From: Symsagittifera roscoffensis
Taxonomy: Eukaryota > Xenacoelomorpha > Acoela > Convolutidae
NCBI RefSeq assembly: GCF_963678635.1
Contig: NC_087065.1
Span: forward strand, 63,573,973-63,637,972
DNA: 64,000 nt
Reading direction: 5' to 3'
Positions within the stretch are counted from its first letter, which is position 1. Every line of letters starts with the position of its first letter. The position numbers and the translations under genes are program-made. Below the pieces are notes generated by a model, which saw only the letters and a list, made by a program, of their open reading frames with translations, searched no databases and was not told the origin of the DNA. Shown here piece by piece: positions 46,806-60,800 of this stretch.

Positions 46806-49800
46806 ACTAACCTGATTCGCGAACTTGGGGAACTTCTGCTTACTAATACACAAAGAGTAGGTTGTTCTTTTTTTCGGGTGACGTGATTTTTGGTTTTCTA
46901 CAGAAAAAAAAACATGATCAAAAAATAATCTTGAATCTCAAATTTGTGGTTTTCAGAAACATCATCTTGAGTTTTTACTTATCAAATTTTTGTTTACGTA
47001 AATTTTTTACAGAAAAAATTTTATTTCTCTTTAAACTCGAGGTTTACTATGATTAGAACTTAAGTAGAATTAAAAATTTTTTTTGTAAAATTATCACATA
47101 CAACAAATAAAACGTTACAGTAAAACTCAAGATATTCCTGAAAAGATAACCATCAATTCAATTTTTCATAGGAGTATATTCGTTACTAGGTACCCGAGAG
47201 GTTATAGCTAAAGAGATCCAAGAAAAACGAACAGTTTTTGCTAGCTTCACAGAATTTCTCAGTTTATGAAATTGTATGAGATTGTAAAAAATAATGCTGC
47301 TGTTGCTGTTATTGAATTGAACTTTCAGAAAAAATTTGATGGGACTGCATAGACTGTCTTCATACATCTCTACAGTTTCGACAATCACAAAACAACATCC
47401 ATGTGCAATGGTTTGAATTGTTGAGTTTCGCCATTTGATAAGGCCACATGAAGTTCAGAAATATGTTTTTGAGCCTCACCGGGTTGAAGAAAACATCGTT
47501 TCCATCCGGATGATATGCCGCCCGCGACAAAATGAAACAAAATTCAGCGCGAGTTTTTTCTGTCTGGATTTTTTTGAATCTGAAGACCGGACTCTCATTG
47601 TTCTTGCATTAAGTACGTTTTTTTGTTAGCCGTCGTTGCAAATTGTTTTCGCTATGAGAAAATGTCGACAATTTCAGTAGATTGCAAAATTGGAAAATGG
47701 TGGAAACAGAAAATTGATCTTCTAGAAAAAAAAAAAAAAGCGCAAAAATTTTTTCGATTTTGCTTCACAACCAAATGGTAAAGCTATAGAAAGTGCGCCA
47801 CTCAAAATGAAAAGTCTACCAAAATTTATAATCACGCCAAACTCATAAGAGTGATTCATAAACGAATAAGTTAATTGATGTTGCGGTATATTATGTTTTT
47901 CTACTCTTGAACTCGTTCTCTTTTTTGATCATTCTCCTATGTGCACTGTCTTCCAGCTAATCATAAACGGAACTGCATCACTACCATTTTAGCTTTAAAC
48001 TCACAATCGCTACCGGTAATTTGTTTTGTTTTACTGCCTACCCGCACTGGATTATCATTGTCTATCTCTGTAAAAATCATAAACGATTAGCATCGATTAA
48101 AAATGGATTATAATTTAACTTTTTTCTTACCAAAAAAATTCATTTTAATCGCTTACAAAAAATAAAATGGATTATAACCAATTATAGTGGTTCAAAATCC
48201 ATTTTTTTATGTAACAGTTTTCATAAATTTTAGAACATGATGCAGTGTATGCAATGCAACTTTTTTTTCTGTCATTTTTATATCAAACTGAGGTAAGCCA
48301 AATGGTTCAAATATTGACATAATTTACGCAAAACTTGTTTCCTTTTTGTTAACTGAGACAAGCCAAATGGTTCCAATATTGGGTAAAATGACACTCAATT
48401 AAAAACTTTGTAATTAACAATTTGCGTGGAGATAAACTTACAAAAACAAAAAATTTCAGTTTTTTCAAGCTACTTTTCACACCAAAAATGAGTTCCTTCT
48501 TTCAGGGACCTGCCTTTAAGTTCTGGTTTTCTAAAGAAGATCTGAAATTGTTTACTCATACATAAGTTGATTCTCAGATCTAAAAATTGATAGTTCATAT
48601 CTTTGACAAAAACTTAGAAATGTAAGATCTTTATTTGGATTTGAAATCGACAGTTCCAGACAGTTTTTAATATCCTTGAAAAACAAGGTTTTCTCAATAC
48701 ACATTCATACTGTTTTCTCAATACACACTTATATTTATTTTGGTAAGCGGAAAAACAACTCCCGAATGATTGAACAAAATTTTTTTCAAGCTAAATTTAT
48801 TATTCAACTATTTTAAAAAATTTTCAAAAAATGTTAGAAGACATAATAAATTTTTGAAATTCATGCGCTACTTATCCATTTACTGTTTATCCCATAATTC
48901 ATACTCATGTTCGGTAATCATACACAAGAAATCTGTTTTTGATGGGATCTGAAAAGATTGAGTAAAGTTTGAACAATGTCGCTAAGAAAAAAAAAGAAGT
49001 TCTCAGATCACTAGCAATGTGCAACCAACATTTAATCCAAAACTTTCAATTGAAAATTCCAGAAACTACGAAAAATTATTAAGATATTTTCTTTGGTCAA
49101 TTTTTTCAGCACTTTTGTTCAAAGGAGCATGGTTTGACATTGACAAGTTGAATCAGTGCTTCAAAAACAATTCCACGAAGTTTGATGAAAAATATTTGAT
49201 GAAAAGTTTATACTCTGATTTGTTCAATGTCATTAAAGGAATTATTTAATTAAGATATATCAGTCCGAAGAATCAAATTAATTTTGCAGCTCCCAAAAAC
49301 AAGAGGCTGTTTTTCAAAATCAGAGAATATCGAAAATTTCAAAGCTGCTCGAAATGTCTAAGCAACCATAATATAATATATGGCCTTGCCAACCTCAGAA
49401 GACGAGTAATTATAATGCATGAGTTTGCCTAGATATGACCACACTTCAACAAAAAAATTAACTTCCCACGGCGCGGACAAAATTTCCTTCTCATGGTGAA
49501 TTGCTGTTTCCAATTACCATTACGGATTACAGGACAGCATTTTTTTTACTAACTTTTTTTCTTCGTTCGCGAAACCTCAAACTGTTCTGGATTTGAAAAT
49601 TTTGATGAAGAATTCCGCAACATTGGTCAAAATGGTGAAAATTAAATTTATATTGCAGATTTTATGAGGCTAAACAAATTTTTTTGATAGTTTTTGTTTC
49701 TTTGCTAACTGTTGTAATTTGTTCTAAAAATAACATTTTTAAGAGTTTTTCTCACCATCCAGAAAAAGTACCCCGGGTATTTTTGTATCTTATATTGCAG

Positions 49801-52800
49801 TTAAACTATCACCAAAATGAATGATCAATCGACATTTTTTTGAGAAGCGTGAAATGAAAAAAAACCTCTTGTTTGAGAAAACACCTCTTGTTTTGTTTAA
49901 AACCTCTTGTTGGAAAAGAATATCTTGAGTTTTGAAGTAGAGATAATGGTTTTCTGTTCACTGGTTGTTCTGACCGTTGACCGTTTGAAAATATGGAGGA
50001 GTTTTGTTCGGGTGTGTTTAATAGTTTGATTTTCTATTTATTTTCCACGAAAAATCAGATACCAAGTTTAATCACTGCAATGGTTCAATTGATTTATGAT
50101 TTTACAACCCCTTGAGTCGTGACAACCAGTTTGAAAGTTTTATTTTTTGTCTTATTGCGAGCTGAAAAGATGAGCGTGAAAGCTTACAATAGCTCATTTA
50201 AGCTTAAATTAAGCCGTTTTAACTAAGTTTGACTCAATTAAAGTTATTTGTTGTAGTTCTTAGCGCCATTTTGTTTTGCGTCAATATTTAATTTTTGTGT
50301 TTTCATCACCCCACACAAAAACAAGATATGTTTTTAAAACTATGGTCCGACATTTTGTACTACGGGTACAGTAACCGGCCATTCTTTTAAAATTTGTAGT
50401 TTGCAAATTTGTTTCATATTTTCCATCATAGAGAAAAGACCGCAGACAAGCAAAAAAAAATATTCAAGTCTTTGATATCTGTTCAGCAAAAAACAGATGT
50501 CGATGTTTTTAGAATTGGAAATTCAATGGTCTTTTCTTCGAACAAACATTTTGTAATTTTACAGTATTTCATAAAATTATTGTAAAATTTTGTCTCACTT
50601 GAGTGGTTTCAATAAAAAAAAACTCATCAATTTCAGATCATATGCCGTTAGCATCAAAAATTTGAGAGCGGAGCAGTACATTTTAAAAATAAACGTGTAA
50701 TTTGTTGCATGTAAATTGATTAACATGAAAAATAACATGAAAGAAAACGTAGAATCACATGTGTTAATTAACATGAGTAAAAACACATGTCGAAATCACA
50801 TGTTTTTCAACATGTTGAATTTACAATATTAGTACAAGGATTTATAGGTTTTTGATATAAAGTCTGAAGTTTGATGATTTTTTGAGTTTCCCGCAAATGA
50901 CGAGTAGCACGATTTGCAATTTTGGGGAACTTCTGCCTACTAATACACAAAAAAAAGAAGGTTGTTCTTTTTTTGAGTCATGTGATTTTTTTATTTCTAC
51001 AGAAAAAAAAACGAAAAGAAAATTTTTCGAAAATTATCTTGATACTCAAATATGTGGTTTACAGAAAAAATTTTTATTTCTCTTTAAACTCGAGGTTTAC
51101 CAAGGTTAGAACTTAAGTAGAATCAAAAAATTTTTGTAAAAGTCTCACATACAACAAATAAAATGTTACAGTAAAACTCAAAATTTTCTTAAAAAGTAGA
51201 TCAAGCAAACAATTTTTCAATAAAATTGCTCAACAGTTTTCTACAATAAAGTACGAAGTCAACATTTTAAGCACCCGAGCACAAATTCCAAAAAATTTAT
51301 ATGAATCCAAAGTTATGAGTTTTTTGTTAGCTTTTATGTGGCTGGATTAACCTAAATAGGTCAAAAAACTATCCTCAAAAAATTCAACTACTGGACTTTG
51401 TAAGGTAGAAGCATTCAAGCATTTTTTAAGAAGTTAATATTTATAAAAAAAAATTCCAAACTGAATTCGTAACAAAAAATGTTGATGGCCAATCTATGGA
51501 TGCAATAAATCAAAACGAATTCGAAAATTACAAGAGAAAAGACAAACCCATGAAGCTGAGCTCAAAAGATTAATAATCATCCTTTCCTGAAAAAACTGAT
51601 AATCATTCAATTCCTTGATAAAAAACGGAATTTTGAAAAACGTATCTCTTTTTTTTTGCAAAATAGGAAATTCGTCTCTAGCTATAAATTTATGTTGTGC
51701 ATAACCATCAATTTCATTTTTCATAGGAGTATATACGTTGCTAGATACCCGAGAGGATATAGCTACAGAGATTTGAACAAAAACGAACAATTTTTGCTAA
51801 TTTATTTAGAATTTCTCAGTTTTTGAAATTGTATTGAGATTATAAAAAAATAATGCTGCTGTTGCTGATATTGAAATGAACTTTCAGAAAAAAATTGAAG
51901 GGACTGCATAGATTGTCTTCCATACATCTCTACAGTTTTGACAATCACAAAACAACATCCATGTGCAATGGTTTGCATTGTTGAGTTTCGCCATTTGATA
52001 AGGCCACATGAAGTTCAGAAGTATGTTTTTGAGCACCACGGGGTTGAAGAAAACAACGTTTCCAGCCGGATGACATGCCACCCGCAATAAACTGAAACAA
52101 AATTCAGCGCGAGTTTTTTCTGTCCGGATTTTTTTAAATTTGAAGACCGGACTCTCATTGTTCTTGCATTAAGTACATTTTTTTTGTTAGCCGTAGTTGC
52201 AAATTGTTTTTTTTTATGAAAAAAGCTCGACAATTTCAGAAGATTGAAAAGTTGGAAAATGGTGGAAACAGAAAGTTGATCCTCTAGAAGATAAAAAGTG
52301 TGCAAAAATTTCTTAGATTTTGCTTCACAACCAAATCGCAAAGCTATAGAAAGTGCGGCACTCAGAATGAAAAGTTTACCAACATTTATAATCACGCCAA
52401 ACACATAATAGTGATTCTTAAACGAGTATGTTAATTGATGTTGCAGTTAATTCTGTTTTTTTTACTCTTGAACTCGTTTTTTGTTTTTTGATCATTCTCC
52501 TACGTGCACCATCTTCCAGCTAATCATAAACGGGACTGCATCACTACCATTTTAGCTTTAAACTCACAATCGCTACCGGTAATTTGTTTTGTTTTACTGC
52601 CTACCCGCACTGGATTTTCATTGTCTATCACTGTAAAAACCATAATCAATTATCATCGATTAAAAATGAATTTTAATTTCACTTTTGTCTTATCAAAAAA
52701 AAAATCATTTTAATCGATAGTAACAATTATAATGGAGTATAACTAAACATAGTGGTTTAAAATCCATTTTTTTGTAACATTTTTCATAAATTTTGGAACA

Positions 52801-52916
52801 CAATGCAGTGGATTCAAAACGTAACAGTTTCTTTTAGTTTTTTACACATTACATCAGATAAAACGAGTTTATTGTAAATTTTTTAGTTTTTATTGTTTTG
52901 CTGATCTATGTTAATT

Positions 52917-53165
52917 TGCGTCCCTTCCCGCCACTTAAACTTCATCGCTTACAATTCCCTCCTCCCCTCCGGTTTGCTCTTACTCCCCCTTTTACACCCC
53001 TCTCCCACCCTTACACCCCCAATTTTGCACCCCCTTGTTTACACCCCCCCCCCCCACGTTTACATCGCAACCCACGCTTACACCTGCTCCTTTACACCGC
53101 GCTTACATCCCCTGTTTAACCTCCCCCCCACACACACACACACACACACACAAATTTACAACCCC
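52917..53165. repeat. C-rich TTTACACCCC tract and CA run (array unit 3)
   Basis: Repeats of CTTACACCCC / TTTACACCCCC, a 13-C run near 53045 and a (CA)n run around 53130-53152. The minus strand is GGGGTGTAAA-like and quadruplex-prone. A second copy is at about 60545-60800 with a longer C run (about 60745-60763). Units 1 and 2 lack it. The plus-strand frames over it (Pro/Leu/Thr/His-rich) are compositional artefacts. Confidence 0.85.
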
Positions 53166-56100
53166 TAGCATCGCTTCAATCCTCTCCCCTATTTTGCAAA
53201 TTCAGGCGAGTGTTGGTAGTGGGTAAACGATCGGGAGCAAGGTGTAGACATGGAGAAAATCCATCAGGTTGTCTAAATTTGCCACAATAATTGATAATCT
53301 AGACAATATTTTAGTCAACGAAAATCTATTATTATCGATGTTTATCCATTAAACTTCGGTGCGGGTAGAAACAACTCAACAATTTCAAGAATGTAGGTAG
53401 TAAATTACTCAAAATACCTATTTAAACAAAAAAAATTCTTTATCTTTGCTATATTGTCCCAAATTAATATCTTTTACTCTGAGAAATTTTACTCTACAGA
53501 AAAGATCTAAAACTTTAAATATCAAGCTGACCGTCTAACAGTTATCAATGCCTGAGGTCTACTGAAAGTTCCTCTTTAAGTTTCGAGGCCATCAAAACTG
53601 ACAAATTGATCAATTTTAGATTTTTTGCTTGGAGGCAAATTTTAATTTTCTTTCATTTTTATATCAAACTTAGGTAAGCCAAATGACTCAAAATTTGACT
53701 GAATTTACGCAGAACTTCTTTCATTTTTTCTAACTGAGACAAGCCAAATGCTTCAAATATTGGGTAAAACGACACTCAACTACTAATTTTGTAAATGACA
53801 ATGTGCGTGGAGATTGATTTACAAAAAATAAAAGTTTCAGTTTCTTCAAGCTGCTTTTAACATCAAAAACGAGTTTCAAGTTCCTGCCTTCAAGTTCTGA
53901 TTTTCTGAAGAAGATCTGAAATTGTTTTGTTTTACATAAGTTGACTCTCAGATCTGAAAATTGATAGTTCATATCTTTGACAAAAACTTAGAAATTTAAG
54001 ATCTTTATTTGATTTGAAATCGACAGTTCCAGACAGTTTTTAATATCCTTGAAAAACAAGGTTTTCTCAATACACATTCTTGCTGTTTTCTCAATACACA
54101 TATATATTTAAATTAGTTAGCGGAAAAGCAACTCCCGAATGATTGAACAAATTTTTTTTCAAGCTAAATTTTTTCAACTGTTTTAAAAAGTTTTCAAAAA
54201 TGTTAGAAAACATAATAAATTTTTGAAATTCATGTGCTATTTATCCATTTATGATGTGTATCACATGTTTCATACTCATGTTCAGTAATCATACACAAGA
54301 AATTGGTTTTTGATGGGATCTGAAAAGATTGAGTAAAATTCGAACAGTGTCGCTAAGAAAAAAAAGAACTTCTCAGATCACTAGTAGTGAGCAACCAACA
54401 TTTAATCCAAAACTTTCAATTGAAAATTCTAGAAACTACGAGAAATTATTAAAATATTTTGGGTCAATTTTTTCAACGCTTCTGGTCAATGGAGCATGGT
54501 TTGACAAGTTGAATTAGTGCTTCAAAAACTAATATTTTGATAAAAAATTTATACTCTGTTTTGTTTAATGACATTAAAGAAATTATTTAATTAAGATATA
54601 TCAGTCCGAAGAATCAAATTAACTTTGCAGCTCCTCAAAAAACAAGAGGCTTTTTTCAAAATCAGAGAATACCCAAATTTTCAGTGCTGCTCGAAATGTC
54701 TAAAAAACCATAATATAGTATATGGTCTGGCCAACCTCAGAAGATGAGTAATTATAATGCATGAATTTGCCTGTATATGACCACACTTCAATAAAAAAAT
54801 TACTTCCCACGGCGCGGACAAAATTTCTTCTCATGGTGAATTGCGGTTTTCGATTACCATTACGGATTCCAGAACAGCATACTTTTTGACTCATTTTTTT
54901 TCTTTGTTCGCGAAACCTCAAATTGTTCTGGATTTCAAAACCCTTGATAAAGAATTCCGCAATTTTGGTCCAAATGGTGAAAATTAAATTTAAATTGAAG
55001 ATTTTATAACGTTAAATATTTTTTTTTTGATAGTTTTTGTTTCTTTGCTAATTGTTGTAATTTGTTCTAAAAATAACATTTTAAAGAGTTTTTCTCACCA
55101 TCCATAAAAATTACCCTGTGTATTTTTGTATCTTATATTGCAGTTAAACTATCTCCAAAATTCCAAAATGAAAAATCAATTGAACCAAAAATGACATTTT
55201 TTTCAAGAAGCGTGAAATGAGAAAAAGCTTCTCGTTTGAGAAAACACCTCTTGTTTTGTTTTAAATCTCTTGTTGGAAAGGAACATCATAAGTTTTTGAA
55301 CTAGAGATAACGGTTTTTTGTTCACTGGTTGTTTTGACCGTTGACCGTTTGAAAATATAGAGGAGTTTTGTTCGGGTGTGTTTTATAGTTTATTTTTCTA
55401 TTTATTTTCCACGAAAAATCAGGTACCAAGTTTAATCACCGCAATGATTCAATTGATCTACGATTTCAAACTCTTTGAGCCGTGATTTGATAAAATATAT
55501 GAAATTTATTTGCAGGACAACCAGTTTGAAAAAACTGTCTTGATCCGAGTTGAAAAGGTGAGCGTGAAAGCCTACAATAGCTCATTTAAGCTTAAATTAA
55601 GCCGTTTTAACTAAGATTGACTCAATTCAAGTTAATTATTGAAGTTCTTAGCGCCTTTTTGGTTTGCGTAAAGTTTTATTTTTGTGTTTTCATCACCCCA
55701 CACAAAAACAAGATATTTTTTTAAAAGTTTGGTCTGACATTTTAACTAACTGGTACAGTAACCGGCCATTCTTTTATTATTTGTAGTTTGCAAATTTGTT
55801 TCATATTTTCCATCATAGAGAAAAGAACGCAAACAAGCAAAAATATATTCAAGTCTTTGATATCTGTTCAGAAAAAAACAGATGTCGATGTGTTTAGATG
55901 TAGATGTGTTTCAATGGTGTTTTCTTCGAACAAAATTTTTGTAATTTTACAGTATTTCATGAAATTATATTAAACTTTTGGCACACTTTAGTGGTTTCAA
56001 TAAAAAATAACTCATCAATTTCCCATCATATGGCGTTAGCACGAAAAAATTAAGAGCGGAGCAGTACACTCTAAAATCGAACATGTAATTTGTTGCATGT

Positions 56101-56289
56101 AAAATGATTAACATGTAAGATTACATGAAACAAAACGTAGAATCACATGTGTTAAATAACATGAGTAAAAACACATGTCGAAATCACATGTTTTTCAACA
56201 TGTTGAATGTGCAATATTCGTACAAGGAGTTATAGATTTTTGATGTAAAGTCTCAAGTTTGATGATTTTTTGACTCCCTGCAATTGATG

Positions 56290-56543
56290 CCCGGGTCGAG
56301 GTCCCAGACTCATGTCCAGACTTTCGCGACAAAATTTTAGCATGTCCAGACTTTCCTGACCAAAATAGGGCATTCCAGGTTTTGGCGACTAAAGCCTGGA
56401 AATTCCTGACTTTCGCGACCATGACGATCCGTCACTACTTTCGCGACGGAAGTGGAGGTGGCACGACCAAAACATCGCGACTCATATTTTGTATGTCCAG
56501 ACTCTCGCGACCAAGAATTGCCATTTCCAGATTTCTTGATTTC
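56290..56543. repeat. Short-monomer array starting CCCGGGTCGAGG (copy 2)
   Basis: It has the same layout as the array at 46288, with monomers such as TCCAGACTTTCGCGACAAAA and TCCTGACTTTCGCGACCATG. Its 3' end is altered (CCAGATTTCTTGATTTCCC) and passes straight into an array segment that normally lies elsewhere in the unit, so a rearrangement break lies here. Confidence 0.82.
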
Positions 56544-58220
56544 CCTTAAACTCGAGGTTCACTAGGATTAGAATTTAACTACCACATACAACAAATAAAA
56601 TGTTACAGTAAAACTCAAGATATTCCTGCAAAGTATTTTTCAAAAAATTGTTTAACAATTTTCTACAACAAAGTACGAAGTCAACATTTTTAGCAACCGA
56701 GAACAAGTTCCAAAAAACTGATATGATTCCAAACTTTTGAGCTTTTTGTTAGTTTTTATGTGGCTGGACTAACTTAAATAGGTCAAAAAACAATCCTCAA
56801 AAAATTCACCTTCTGAATTTTGTAAGGTAGAAGGATTCAAGCATTATTAAGAAGTTATGTTTTATAAAAAAAATTCCGAGCTAATTTAACAACAAAAAAT
56901 GTTGATGGCTAGTCTCTGGATGCAAAAAATCAAAAACATTTTGAAAAATACATGAGAAAACACAAATCCATCAAGCTGAGCTCAAAAGATTATTCATCAT
57001 CCTTTCCTGAAAAAAAACTGATAATCCTTGAATTCCGTGATAAAAAAAACGGATTTTTTAAAATCTGATCTTTTTTTTTGCAAAAGCGAGATTCGTATCT
57101 AGTTATAAAATTTTGTTGTGCAATTTTTCAATTTTTCATAGGAGGATATTCGTTGCTAGATACCCGAGAGGATATAGCTAAAGAGATCCGAAGAAAAACG
57201 AACAATTTTTGCTAATTTTTTAGAATTTATCAGTTTATGAAATTGTATGAGATTGTAAAAAATAATGCTGCTGTTGCTGCTATTTTAGTAAATTTTAAGA
57301 AAAAATTTGATGGAACTGCTTAGATTGCCTTACATACATCTCTACAGTTCCGACAAAACAACATCTATGTGCAATGGTTTGAATTGTTGAGTTTCGCCAT
57401 TTGATAAGGCCACATGAAGTTCAGAAGTATGTTTTTGAGCACCACGGGTTGAAAAAAACAACGTTTCCAGCCGGATGATATGCCACCCGCGACAAAATGA
57501 AACAAAATTCAGCGCGAGTTTTTTCTGTCTGGATTTTTTTGAATCTGAAGACCGGACTCTCATTGTTCTTGCAATAAGTACGTTTTTTTGTTAGCCGTCG
57601 TTTCAAATAATTTTCGCTATGACAAAAGCTCGACAATTTTAGTAGATTGCAAAATTGGAATATGGTGGAAAAAGAAAATTGATCCTCTAGAAGATAAAAA
57701 ATGTGCGAAAATTATTTAGATTTTTGCTTCACAACCAAATGGCAAAGCTATAGAAAGTGTGGCACTCGAAATGAAAAGCTTACCAAAATTCATAATCACG
57801 CCAAACACATTACAATGATTCATAAACGAGTATGCTATTTGATGTTGCGGTTAATTATGTTTTTCTAGTTTTGAACTCGTTTTATTTTTTGATCATTCTC
57901 CTACGAGCACCATCTTCCAGCTAAGCATAAACGGGACTGCATCACTACCATTTTAGCTTTGAATTAACATGACTAAAATTGACATGAAAATTTTAAGAGC
58001 GGAGCAGTACACCCGAAAAAATGAACATGTAGTTTGTCGCATGTAAAATGATTAACATGTAGGATCGCATGAAACAAAACGTAGAATCACATGTATAAAA
58101 TCACATGTCGAAATCACATGTTTTTTAAACATGTTAAATGTACAATATTAGTAAAAGGAGTTATAGTTTTCTGATGTAAAGTCTCAACTTTGATGATTTT
58201 TTGACTGCTTGCAATTGATG

Positions 58221-58480
58221 CCCGGGTCGAGGTCCCAGACTCATGTCCAGACTTTCGCGACAAAATTTTGCATGTCCAGGCTTTCCAGACCAAAATTAGG
58301 CATTCCAGACTTTGGCGACCAAAACCTGGAATTTCCAGACTTTCGCGACCATGACGATCCGTCACTACATTCGCGACCGAAGCGGAGGTGGCGCGACCAA
58401 AACATCGCGACTCATATTTTGTATGTCCCGACTCTCGCGACCAATAATTGCCTTTTCGAGACTTTCGCGATTTTGGGGGA
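58221..58480. repeat. Short-monomer array starting CCCGGGTCGAGG (copy 3)
   Basis: It is nearly the same as the copy at 46288, including the GGAGGTGGCGCGACCAAAAC and TCATATTTTGTATGTCCCGA segments and the ending TTTCGCGATTTTGGGGG. It is followed, as at 46288, by the TTTGGGTTTTACTCAGCC block. Confidence 0.85.
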
Positions 58481-60544
58481 AATTATTTGTCCATTTTGAC
58501 TGAAGTTTGGGTTTTACTCAGCCAATAAATAAATTGGCGTGGTTTGAACTACTAATGTAAAAGCCTAGCGTAATTATTTTTTAGTCATGGGCTCAAGCTA
58601 GAACAGCGGGAAAAAAGACGACTAGCACGATTCTTGGGGAACTTGGGGAACTTGGGGAACTTCTGCATACTAATACACAAAAAATCAGATTGTTTTTTTT
58701 GTGTCACGTGATTTTTCGTTTTCTACAGAAAACAAAACAAAAACTTTTTGAAAATTATCTTGAAACTCAAATATGTGGTTTTCAGGAACATCATCTTGAG
58801 TTTTTACATCATCTTGAGAAGTTGTATCAACTTTTTGTTGTACGTAAATTTTTCACAGGAAATTTTTTATTTCTTTTTAAAATCGAGGTTTACTAAGATT
58901 AGAACTTAGGTAGAATTGAAAAAATTTTGTAAAATTATCACATACAACAAAATAAATGTTACAGTAAAACTCAAGATATTCCTGAAAAGATAACCATCAA
59001 TTCAATTTTTCATAGGAGTATATTCATTACTAGGTACCCGAGAGGATATAGCTAAAGAGATCCAAAAAAAATAACAATTTTTGCTAATTTCACAGAATTT
59101 TTTAGTTTATGAAATTGTATGAGATTGTAAAAAATAATGCTGCTGTTGCTGCTATTGAAGTGAATTTTCAGAAAAAATTTGATGGAACTGCATAGATTGT
59201 CTTACATACATCTCTACAGTTTCGAAAATCACAAAAGAACATCCATGTGCAATGGTTTGGATTGTTGAGTTTCGCCATTTGATAAGGCCGCATGAAGTTC
59301 AGAAGTTGTTTTTGAGCACCACGGGGTTGAAGAAAACAACTTTTGAAGATTAGAACTTAAATAGAATTAAAAACTTTTTATAGAAGTTTCACATACAACA
59401 AATAAATCGTTACATTAAAACTCGGGATATTCTTGAAAAGTAGATCAAGCAAACAATTTTTCAAAAAGTTGTTTAACAAATTTCTACAATAAAGTACGAA
59501 GTCAACATTTTAAGCAACCGAGCACAAATTTCAAAAAATTGATATGAATCCAAAGTTTTGAGCTTTTTATCAGTTTTTATGTGGCTGGATTAACCTAAAA
59601 AGTTCAAAAAACAATCCTCAAAAAATTCACCTACTGAACTTTGTAAGATAGAAGCATTCAAGCATTATTAAGAAGTTATGTTTTATAAAAAAAAATCCGA
59701 GCAAAATTCATAACAAAACATGTTGATGGCTAGTCTATGGATGCAATAAATCAAAAACGTTTTGAAAAATACATGAGAAAAGACAAACCCATCAAGCTGA
59801 TTGCAAAAGATTAATAATCATCTTTTCCTGAAAAATTTGATAATCATTCAATACCGTGATAAAAAAAAACGGATTTTTTAAAAGCTCATATCTTTTTTTT
59901 TGCAAGAAGGGACATTCAATTTTTCATGGGAGGATATTCGTTACTAGGTACCCGAGAGGATATAGCTAAAGAGATCCGAAGAAAAACGAACACTTTTTAC
60001 TCTCAAAGTGAAAAGTTAACCAAATTTTATATCACATAATAGTGATTCATAAACGAGTAAGTTAATTGATGTTGCGGTTAATTATGTTTTTCTACTCTTG
60101 AACTCGTTTTCTTTTTTGATCATTCTCCTACGTGCACCGTCTTCCAGCTAATCATAAACGGGACTGCATCACTGCCATTTAAGCATTGAACCTACAGTCG
60201 TTACCTGTAATTTGTTTTGTTTTACTGCCTACCGGCACTGGATTTTCATTGTCTATCTCTGTAAAAATCATAATCGACTATCATCGATTAAAAAATGTAT
60301 TATAATTTAACTTTTGTCTAATCAAAAAAATTATTTTAATCGATTATAACAATTATTATGGCTTATAACCAATTATGGTGGTTTAAAATCCATTTTTTTG
60401 TAACATTTTTCATAAATTTAAGAACACAATGCAGTGTATTCAAAACGTAACAGTTTTGTTTTTAGTTTATTACACATTACATCAGATAAAACTAGTTTAT
60501 AGTAAGTTTTTTAGTTTCTATTGTTTTGCTGATCTATATTTATT

Positions 60545-60746
60545 TGCGTCCCTTCCAGCTTCTTAAGTTTCATCGCTTACAATTCCCCCTCCCCTCCCGT
60601 TTGCTCTTACACCCCCTTTTACACCACTATCCCACACTTAAACCCCCAATTTTACACCCCCTTGTTTACACCCCCACGTTTACATCCCAACCCACGCTTA
60701 CACCTGCTCGCTTACACCGCGCTTACATCCCCTGTTTAACCTCTCC

Positions 60747-60777
<31 letters not shown>

Positions 60778-60800
60778 ATTTACATTCACACACACCCTTA
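60545..60800. repeat. C-rich TTTACACCCC tract and CA run (array unit 4)
   Basis: It is the counterpart of 52917-53165: TTTACACCCCCACG and CTTACACCGCGCTTAC motifs, a C run of about 19 and a short (CA)n. The run lengths differ from the other copy, as expected for slippage-prone DNA. It is followed by the same TTTGCAAATT-AGG-GAGTGTTGGTAGTGG segment. Confidence 0.85.

Noticed and set aside
52898-53226. Three overlapping Pro/Thr/His-rich frames
   Set aside because: These are translation artefacts of the CCCC/ACAC tract; all three frames are open at once and they have no start context or homology.
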